The notes beneath the pieces are model-generated. The model was not told where the DNA came from. It saw nothing but the letters and a program-made list of their open reading frames with translations, and ran no database searches. Below are positions 1 through 5,816 of a DNA stretch of 16,090 nucleotides, piece by piece (the first letter of the stretch is position 1; every line of letters begins with the position of its first letter). The stretch spans positions 1 to 16,090 of the forward strand of contig CAYYZY010000178.1 in assembly GCA_964475955.1 (NCBI GenBank), written 5' to 3'. The DNA comes from DATKZH01 sp964475955 (GTDB lineage Bacteria > Planctomycetota > Planctomycetia > Pirellulales > Thermoguttaceae). Position numbers and translations under genes: made by a program.

Positions 1-13
1 TGGATTGTTCGGG

Positions 14-31
14 GCGCGGCCCGCGTTTTTT
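14..31 (+). terminator. Possible rho-independent terminator at window edge
   Basis: CGCG at 15-18 pairs with CGCG at 22-25 over a three-base loop, with a possible G-T closing pair, and is followed directly by six T (26-31). This is the shape of an intrinsic terminator for a plus-strand gene lying to the left of the window. The stem is short (4-5 bp) but all GC. It is the only hairpin in the window followed by a clean T run. Confidence 0.4.
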
Positions 32-507
32 CTTGCCGGGGAACAGGCTCCGTAGCGGGGTTCCGACAGTGGGAGGGACTGAGACCATGGCCGGTTGCGC
101 GTGTAGGGCGTCTGGGTGGTGGCCGAGCGAGGGATTCGGCGAAGCGGGAGAGAAGGACCTCGTGACGGCGGTTCAACCGGACGACCGACGGCCCGGCGGC
201 TCCCCGCATCAAAGCCCCGGCTCGAACGACGCCGGTCGGGTGGGACTCTTTCGCTGCCGGTCAATCTGCGGTAGAACCCAGCATCAAGATCCTTGGCCGA
301 GCGGGTCGGAGCCTGAGTGGCAACCGGCCGGGCCTGCGCGGCACCTGCCACAAAGGAACCGGCGTAGGCCGCGACCCCGGTTGCCCCGCGGAATGGCCCC
401 GCGAGGCAAGACCTGCCTTGCAGACTCCCGGGCGCCGCATTGCTTCGCCGGAGTCGGCACTGGCTGAGGGAGACTGAAAACCGCCGCAATCCGGGAGGTG
501 AAAATCC
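32..507. other. Non-coding region with serial GC-rich hairpins, upstream of the ceramidase-like gene
   Basis: No convincing gene. A plus-strand open frame at 33-467 starts with TTG and reads as Arg/Pro/Gly-rich sequence with no recognisable domain. Three inverted repeats lie in series: GTGGCA/TGCCAC (317-322/346-351), AACCGG/CCGGTT (357-362/377-382), and GACTCC-cg-GGCG/CGCC-GGAGTC (423-434/446-455), the last a 10-bp stem with a two-base bulge. They sit 50-190 bases before the next gene's start, so they could be a structured 5' leader. At this GC content some hairpins occur by chance. No known riboswitch class was recognised. Confidence 0.4.
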
Positions 508-2253
508 GTGGTCACAAGATGGACCCAGTTTCAGAACGCGTGTCACATCCCGTTGATAGCAGAGCACTATCGGAGACGGCGCCCGGATTGCGGTTCCGCG
601 AGCCGAGAATCTGAAACTCCCAAGCCACCCTCGCCCGAGCGGACTCCAAGCGAACGGCGTGCACCAATCCGTCGCGGGCCGGCTTCTCTTCTCCGGACGC
701 CCGTTCTTGCGCTCATCGTCGCCGGTCTCAGCGTAGCCGGTTGGACGACCATGGCCTCTCCCCTCCTCGCCGCCGAGGGCCTGGGGAAGACGCCCCTTCT
801 GCGGGTTGCAGCGTTGGAGTTCGGGATCGCGCCCGAGCCCGACGCGGCCACGGCCAGCCGGACCGGCGCCCGGGCGCAGCGCGTCGTGGGGCCGCTCAAG
901 ACGATGGTGACGCTGCTGGACGACGGTGCGACGCGGCTCTGCCTCGTGACCACGCACTTCGGCGATACGACGCGCGTCAACGTTTCCGGGCTGTTTCGCG
1001 AGGCGGTCGCCCGCGAGTTGGGGCTGCCGAAGTCGCACGTGCTCCTGTTCACCTCCCACAATCACAGCAGCGTGTCGTTCGCCGAGAACCGGGTGGCGCT
1101 GTATGAATCGATCGGCGAGGAGGCGCCGCCCGCCCGACTGTTGCCCATCGGCGAACGGTTCCTCGACGCACTGCGCCGCCACGCGAAACGTCTGCCCGAG
1201 TTGCTCCAGCCGGTCACCGTCTGGTGGGCCGAGGGGCACGAAGGGCGCATCACCTACAACCGCAAAGGGCGGCGGGCCGACGGGTCGACCTACTTCATGC
1301 GCGAAGAGGACCGCGTGCGCGTAGGAAAGGACTACAACGGCGACGTCGACACGCAGGCGCCCGTCGTCGCGTTCAAAAACCGCGACGGCCGGGTGGTCGG
1401 CGCGCTGGTGCAGTTCACGGGCCACCCGGTGACGAGCTACCATCCCGAGCGGCCCGTCGTGTTCGGCGAATGGCCGCAGGTCGCCTGCGACCGGCTGGCC
1501 GTGCAGCTCGGCGAGGGACAAGCCGTGCCGGTCGGCTTCCTTCAGGGCTGTGCGGGCGACGTGAACTCGAAGGAGATGTTCTGCGGCGGCGTCGAGCGGG
1601 CCGCGGAGTTCGGCCGGATGCTGGGGCAGAGCTACGTCGACGCGCTGGCCGGGCTGAAGCGATCGCACCGCGACGGACTCGATTTCGCGATGGAGACGGT
1701 CCCCGTTCCCCTGGCCCCGCTCCCTTCCAAGGACGTGCTGCTCGACGAGCTCGAGGAGATGGACGACTTCATCCGCCGGGCGAGATCGGGCGACGAAGAC
1801 ACGCTCGCGTGCGTGGGCCTCAATTTTCCCCGGGCCCTCACGCCCGCCTACCGCGCCCGGCTCGTCGAGATGATCCGACCCTGGAACCATTGGGCGGTCG
1901 ACCTGCACGAACGGGGCCGCGCCGACTCGGTCGCCCGGCATCTCGACCTCGAGATGGCCGTGATCCGCATCGGCGACGTGGGCATCGTGGCCATGCCGTG
2001 CGAGCCGTTCCAGGGAATCGGCCGGCGGATTCGACGGCGCTCGCCCCTGCCGATGGCCGTCCCGTGCGGCTACCTGAACGCCACGCACGGCTACATCACC
2101 GACGGCCCCAACACGGGCGACCGCGAATACATGAGTGCATTCTACCGGTACACAAAGTTCCGGCCGCCGTTGAAGAAGCCCGCCGGCGACGTGCTGGCCG
2201 ACCGCGGAGTCGAGCTGCTCGGCCGGTTCGCCGAGGAGACGTCCCATCGATAG
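508..2253 (+). CDS. Secreted neutral/alkaline ceramidase-like hydrolase
   Basis: This 581-residue protein belongs by motif to the neutral/alkaline non-lysosomal ceramidase N-terminal-domain family (zinc amidases that cut N-acyl-sphingosine). Visible motifs are TSHNHSS at 182-188 (H184/H186), FTGHP at 303-307 (H306), GCAGDVN at 347-353, CEPFQGIG with E499, and a C-terminal NATHGYITDG segment with Tyr529. By comparison with Pseudomonas ceramidase, one of H184/H186 plus H306, E499 and a C-terminal Tyr are the likely zinc ligands. A hydrophobic stretch at about 65-82 ending near SPLLAAEG looks like a signal peptide behind an unusually long basic/proline-rich leader of about 60 residues. The GTG start at 508 has GGAGGTG seven bases upstream; the only other in-frame choice before the signal is TTG 553. 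The C-terminal Ig-like domain of classical ceramidases is absent. Many bacterial members have no proven ceramide substrate, so the true substrate is open. Confidence 0.88.
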   Translation: MVTRWTQFQNACHIPLIAEHYRRRRPDCGSASRESETPKPPSPERTPSERRAPIRRGPASLLRTPVLALIVAGLSVAGWTTMASPLLAAEGLGKTPLLRVAALEFGIAPEPDAATASRTGARAQRVVGPLKTMVTLLDDGATRLCLVTTHFGDTTRVNVSGLFREAVARELGLPKSHVLLFTSHNHSSVSFAENRVALYESIGEEAPPARLLPIGERFLDALRRHAKRLPELLQPVTVWWAEGHEGRITYNRKGRRADGSTYFMREEDRVRVGKDYNGDVDTQAPVVAFKNRDGRVVGALVQFTGHPVTSYHPERPVVFGEWPQVACDRLAVQLGEGQAVPVGFLQGCAGDVNSKEMFCGGVERAAEFGRMLGQSYVDALAGLKRSHRDGLDFAMETVPVPLAPLPSKDVLLDELEEMDDFIRRARSGDEDTLACVGLNFPRALTPAYRARLVEMIRPWNHWAVDLHERGRADSVARHLDLEMAVIRIGDVGIVAMPCEPFQGIGRRIRRRSPLPMAVPCGYLNATHGYITDGPNTGDREYMSAFYRYTKFRPPLKKPAGDVLADRGVELLGRFAEETSHR

Positions 2254-2302
2254 CCACGTCTACTGCGAGATCGGGGCCAACGCACAGCTCGACCCGGGCG
2301 TC

Positions 2303-2923
2303 GTGCTCGGCTACCGCTACCCGAACGACTCGCGCCCCCTGCGCATCGGCGACCACGCGATCATCCGCTCCGGCACGATCATCTACGCCGACACGACGAT
2401 CGGCGATCGCTTCCAGTGCGGGCATCACGTGCTGATCCGCGCGGAGGTGACGATCGGCGACCGCTGCGTGGTGCACCACAAGTGCATGCTGGAAGGCCGC
2501 ATCCGCATCGGCGACGGCGTGAAGCTGATGGCCCACGTCTACGTGCCCAGCACGACGGAGATCGGCGACATGGTGTTCGTCGGCCCGAACACCACGTTTC
2601 TCAACGACAAGTACCCGATGCGCTGCGCCCGGGGCGTGCGCGGACCGCGGATCGAGGATCACGTGTCGATCGGCGGCGGGGTCACGCTCTGCCCGGAGAT
2701 CACGGTGGGGCGAAACTCGGTGATCGGCGCCGGCTCGGTCGTCACGCGCGACGTGCCGCCGAACACGCTCGCCTGCGGCGTGCCCGCGCGCCACGGCCCG
2801 CTGCCCGAGGCCCTCTCGCACGGCAACCGGCCCGAGCTGCTCTTGCCGCAGACCGACCTGTGGGGCGCTCAGGCGGACGAGTCCTGGCGCGACGAGGACT
2901 GGGGCGACGAGGTCTGCGGCTGA
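2303..2923 (+). CDS. Hexapeptide-repeat (left-handed beta-helix) acyltransferase, WlbB/FdtC-like
   Basis: Repeated [IV]GDxxxxxxxx turns (IGDHAIIRSG, IGDRFQCG, IGDRCVVHHK, IGDGVKLM, IGDMVFVG) identify a left-handed beta-helix transferase that passes an acetyl or other acyl group from CoA to a sugar amine or hydroxyl. The stretch VFVGPNTTFLNDKYP (91-105), then IEDHVSIGGGVTLCPEITVG and GAGSVVTRDVPPNTLACGVPAR, resembles the WlbB/WbpD/FdtC sugar N-acetyltransferases of surface-polysaccharide synthesis. GTG 2303 is the first standard start codon, but the same frame reads IDSHVYCEIGANAQLDPGVV just before it, which is ordinary family N-terminus and the first coil. The likely real start is therefore ATC 2246 (225 residues), inside the end of the hydrolase gene and behind GAGGAG at 2233-2238. 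The C-terminal tail is Trp/Asp/Glu-rich and overlaps the convergent Fe-S gene by 55 bases. Translational coupling to the hydrolase is likely. Confidence 0.87.
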   Translation: MLGYRYPNDSRPLRIGDHAIIRSGTIIYADTTIGDRFQCGHHVLIRAEVTIGDRCVVHHKCMLEGRIRIGDGVKLMAHVYVPSTTEIGDMVFVGPNTTFLNDKYPMRCARGVRGPRIEDHVSIGGGVTLCPEITVGRNSVIGAGSVVTRDVPPNTLACGVPARHGPLPEALSHGNRPELLLPQTDLWGAQADESWRDEDWGDEVCG

Positions 2924-4188
2924 ATCGTGAACAGCTCGCCGACGTGAAGCACTTCGACGGGGCTTTCGTCGCGGGCCAGCGCGTCGCGAAGCTGGATCAT
3001 ACAGCCCGGGCAGGCGGTCACGACGGCGTCGGCCCCCGAGGCGGCGATCGCCTCGACCTTGTGGTCGGCGATCTTCTTGGAAACGTCGTAATGGGTGATG
3101 CTGAACGAGCCGCCCAGGCCGCAGCAGCGGTCGGCGTCGCGCATCTCGACGAACTCCAGACCTTCAAGTGATCCGAGGATCTTCCGCGGCTGGTCGCGGA
3201 TCTCCTGGTATCGCACCAGGTGGCACGGGTCGTGCCAGGTGACCTTCTTGCCGCGGAACCGCGGCCGAAGCGCGAGCCGGCCGGCGTCGGCCGCCAGCAC
3301 GTCGATCACGAACACGTTGAAATCCTTCACCTTTGCCGCGAACGCCCGAAAACGCTCCTCTTCCTCTGGCGTTTCGGCCAGGTAGGTGGCGTAGTCGTTC
3401 ATCCCGGAGCTGCACGTGGCGCAGCCGGTGACCACGTAATCGTACCCTTCCATCGCCGCGACGTTCCGCCGGGCGAGCCTCCTCCCCGTCTCGAAGTCGC
3501 CGGAGAGATAGACCGGCGCGCCGCAGCATCCCTGGCCGCGGTCCAACGTGACCTCGCAGTCGAGGCTACGCAACACGTCGACCATCATCCGCCCCAGTTC
3601 GGGGAACAGGTACTCGATGGAGCAGCCGGAGAAGAAGCCGACGCGGCAGGTCGGCCGCTCGGGCGCCGGGCCTTTCTCGGGCAGCATCCCGCGCAGGAAC
3701 CTGGGGGCGATCGCCGGAACCGTCCTGCCCGCCCCCAGGGCGGAGAGGAACTGCGGCAGGTGGCGGAACCTCCCTTCACCCCGGGGAAGAAGGCACTGAA
3801 ACCACGACGCCGCGCGCAGCGCCACGCCGAACAGCCACCGGTTGGGAAGCACGCGGCGGAACACGAATCGCTTTGCGAGCGGCAGGCCCTTTTCGGCCGC
3901 GTAGTCGCCGCGGGCCGCGGTCACGACGTGGTCGATCCGCGTTTTGGCCGGGCAGTACTGGACGCAGGTGCGGCACAGCAGGCAGTTGTCGATCGCCTCG
4001 TAGAAGCCCTTGCTCAGCTCCTGGTCGCCTTCCAGGGCAAAGCGGACCAGTTGGTCCTTCCCGCGCGCGAGCCCCTTCTCTTCCCGCTCCTCCCGGTAGA
4101 CGGGGCAGAAGTAGCCGCAGAAGCCGCACTTCATGCACTGCTCGACGTCGGCTTGGAACTTGCGCACGTTCTCCAGGCGGTCGGCCAC
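2869..4188 (-). CDS. glcF: GlcF/LutA-like two-cluster Fe-S oxidoreductase subunit
   Basis: The 439-residue protein is the Fe-S partner of the adjacent FAD oxidase. Two ferredoxin motifs lie near the N-terminus: C18-x2-C21-x2-C24-x3-C28P and C69-x2-C72-x2-C75-x3-C79P, each ligating a 4Fe-4S cluster. Two cysteine-rich CCG domains follow: C189, C221-C222-G and C256/C259, then DPCH (320-323), C355-C356-G and C393/C396. This is the GlcF/LutA/HdrD-type layout that carries electrons from flavin to quinone or cytochrome. Translation starts at GTG 4188, directly after the TAA of the upstream oxidase (TAAGTG), with GGGAGGGG just upstream, so the two are co-translated. After VGELFTIQ the C-terminus becomes a Ser/Gln low-complexity tail that overlaps the 3' end of the convergent acyltransferase. 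The cognate donor could be D-lactate, glycolate or another 2-hydroxyacid; sequence alone does not decide. Confidence 0.9.
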   Translation of the reverse strand: MADRLENVRKFQADVEQCMKCGFCGYFCPVYREEREEKGLARGKDQLVRFALEGDQELSKGFYEAIDNCLLCRTCVQYCPAKTRIDHVVTAARGDYAAEKGLPLAKRFVFRRVLPNRWLFGVALRAASWFQCLLPRGEGRFRHLPQFLSALGAGRTVPAIAPRFLRGMLPEKGPAPERPTCRVGFFSGCSIEYLFPELGRMMVDVLRSLDCEVTLDRGQGCCGAPVYLSGDFETGRRLARRNVAAMEGYDYVVTGCATCSSGMNDYATYLAETPEEEERFRAFAAKVKDFNVFVIDVLAADAGRLALRPRFRGKKVTWHDPCHLVRYQEIRDQPRKILGSLEGLEFVEMRDADRCCGLGGSFSITHYDVSKKIADHKVEAIAASGADAVVTACPGCMIQLRDALARDESPVEVLHVGELFTIQPQTSSPQSSSRQDSSA

Positions 4189-5580
4189 TTAGCCCCTCCC
4201 GTCTTCCCAGATCTTGCCGGGGTTCAAAATCCCCTGCGGGTCGAAGATGCCTTTGATCTGCTTCATGATCTCGATGAAGATCGGGTCCTGCGTGCGCCGC
4301 ATGAACTTTTGCTTTTCCAGCCCGATGCCGTGCTCGCCCGAGAGCACGCCGCCGAACTCGACCGCCGCCTCGATGATCTCGTCGACCGCCCGTTGCGCCT
4401 TGGCGAAGTGGGCCGGGTCGTTCTCGTCGGTCATCACGCTGGGGTGCAGGTTGCCGTCGCCCGCGTGGCCGATGACCGTCACCTCCAGGTCGGCCTTGCG
4501 GCAGATTTCGGTGACCCGGGCGATGAAGTCGGCCATGCGCGTGCGGGGGACGGTCACGTCTTCGGCCAGGACCGTGGGCGCGGCCCCGAACACGGCGGCG
4601 AAACCGGCGCTTCGGGCCTTCCAATAGGCCTGGCCCTGCTCCTGGCTTTCGGCCACGATGACCCGGGAGGCGCCGACCGCCCGGCAGGTCTCGATCACCT
4701 GTTGGGAGTCGTGCGCAACGACCTCGTCGGTGCCGTCGCACTCGAACATGAGCATGGCCGCGGCGTCTTCGGGCAGCCCCATGCCGGTGATCCGGTTGAT
4801 GCTTCGCACGACCCAGTTGTCCAACAGCTCGATCTTCGCGGGCACGGTGCCGGCGTCGAGGATCCGGCCGACCGTGTCGCCCGATTTGGGCAGGTCGTCG
4901 AAGAGGGCGAGGATCGTCTTCCGGGCCGGCGGCAAGGGGAGCAGGCGCAGCACGGCCTCGGTGACCACGGCCAGCGTGCCTTCCGAGCCGGTAACGAGGG
5001 AAACCAGGTCGTAGCCGACCACGTTCTTGACCGTGCTGCCGCCGAAATCCACCGTGCGGCCCGTGGGCAGAACCGCCTTCAGCCCGAGGATGTACTGCTT
5101 CGTCACGCCGTATTTCAGGCAGACCGGCCCCCCGGCGTTTTCGGCGATCACGCCCCCCAACGTGGCGCCGAGGAAGCTCTGCGGATCGGGCGGGAAGAAG
5201 AGCTTCCGGGCCGCCAGCGCCGTTTGGAGGTCCATCAGCACGACGCCCGCCTGCACCCGGGCCGAGAGGTTCCCGGGGTCGATGGCGAGAATCTTGTTCA
5301 TCTTGGTCATCACCAGGGCGATTCCGCCGCGGATCGGCACCGAGCCCCCGCTGACGTTCGTGCCGCCTCCCCGCGGGGTAACGGGGATTCGCCGCTCGTG
5401 GGCCAGCTTGAGCACGGCCTCGACGTGCTCGGTTTCGGTGGGGAAGACGACCAGGTCGGGCGGGTGGGACCAGGTCGACGTGCCGTCGTAGGAGTACACC
5501 TTGCGGTCCTCCTCCGACGAGAGCACGTTGCCCCTGCCCACGATGCCTGCAAGGTCACCTACGAGCTGGTCGTAGACCAT
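4189..5580 (-). CDS. glcD: GlcD-like FAD-linked 2-hydroxyacid (D-lactate/glycolate) dehydrogenase
   Basis: This 463-residue flavoprotein has the PCMH-type FAD-binding domain at about 40-215, with PRGGGTNVSGGS (69-80) for the FAD pyrophosphate, GATLGGVIAENAGG and GSEGTLAVVTE. The FAD-oxidase C-terminal domain follows, with VIGHAGDGNLHP (369-380) and SGEHGIGLEKQKFM (414-427), the His-rich motifs around the active site. Members oxidise D-2-hydroxyacids such as D-lactate or glycolate to the 2-oxoacid. Length and motifs match bacterial GlcD/Dld-II. The ATG start at 5580 has an AGGGG element about ten bases upstream. It is the first gene of a two-gene operon with the Fe-S subunit; no GlcE-like third subunit is present. 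The gene is divergent from the transglutaminase-like gene across about 236 bases. Substrate choice remains uncertain. Confidence 0.93.
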   Translation of the reverse strand: MVYDQLVGDLAGIVGRGNVLSSEEDRKVYSYDGTSTWSHPPDLVVFPTETEHVEAVLKLAHERRIPVTPRGGGTNVSGGSVPIRGGIALVMTKMNKILAIDPGNLSARVQAGVVLMDLQTALAARKLFFPPDPQSFLGATLGGVIAENAGGPVCLKYGVTKQYILGLKAVLPTGRTVDFGGSTVKNVVGYDLVSLVTGSEGTLAVVTEAVLRLLPLPPARKTILALFDDLPKSGDTVGRILDAGTVPAKIELLDNWVVRSINRITGMGLPEDAAAMLMFECDGTDEVVAHDSQQVIETCRAVGASRVIVAESQEQGQAYWKARSAGFAAVFGAAPTVLAEDVTVPRTRMADFIARVTEICRKADLEVTVIGHAGDGNLHPSVMTDENDPAHFAKAQRAVDEIIEAAVEFGGVLSGEHGIGLEKQKFMRRTQDPIFIEIMKQIKGIFDPQGILNPGKIWEDGRG

Positions 5581-5697
5581 GGATTGCGTCCCCTGTTGGG
5601 CGTGGTTGCGCGCGTTTGCTACTCGACCACTCTTTTACCCCGCTGGCAGACGCGTGTCCAGGGCGTCGCGGATGCGCGCTTGCTTGCGAAAGAAGCG

Positions 5698-5718
5698 GTC
5701 AGCCATCAGCCGTCAGCC
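5698..5718 (+). repeat. Three tandem 7-bp repeats (RTCAGCC)
   Basis: GTCAGCC, ATCAGCC and GTCAGCC lie end to end in the divergent spacer between the FAD oxidase and the transglutaminase-like gene. They start 23 bases upstream of the proposed promoter's -35 box. They could be a protein-binding array or a short sequence repeat; nothing further supports either. Confidence 0.5.
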
Positions 5719-5740
5719 TGCACTGCCCCGAAGCGCGCGC

Positions 5741-5769
5741 TTGTCCGAGCCGCCGGGCGTTGCTATGCT
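5741..5769 (+). promoter_or_regulatory. Sigma-70-like promoter for the transglutaminase-like gene
   Basis: TTGTCC (5741-5746) and TATGCT (5764-5769) are separated by exactly 17 bases. A start of transcription near 5776 would give a leader of about 40 bases before the GTG at 5817. This also argues against the longer in-frame reading that begins upstream of the promoter. Confidence 0.5.
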
Positions 5770-5816
5770 GCGTGCGTGGTGATTGCCCTCCCCACGACGC
5801 GGCGGGAGACCTGAAC

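Noticed and set aside
117..197. tRNA-like stretch (GGTGGCCGAGCG... later GGTTCAACC)
   Set aside because: The start resembles a Ser/Leu tRNA D-arm and the end a T-loop, but no acceptor stem or anticodon arm can be folded at the right spacing.
33..467. 144-residue plus-strand open frame at the left edge
   Set aside because: TTG start, no ribosome-binding site, Pro/Arg/Gly-rich translation without a domain; hairpins explain the region at least as well.
491..515. Resemblance of GGTGAAAATCCGTGG to a cobalamin-riboswitch segment
   Set aside because: The other conserved elements, including a B12 box downstream, are absent in the right order, and the segment is better explained as ribosome-binding site plus GTG start.
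3220..5814. Long plus-strand open frame opposite the GlcD/GlcF operon
   Set aside because: It mirrors two genes with intact family motifs on the minus strand; its own translation is Arg/His/Asp/Gly-rich with no domain. High GC leaves antisense frames open.
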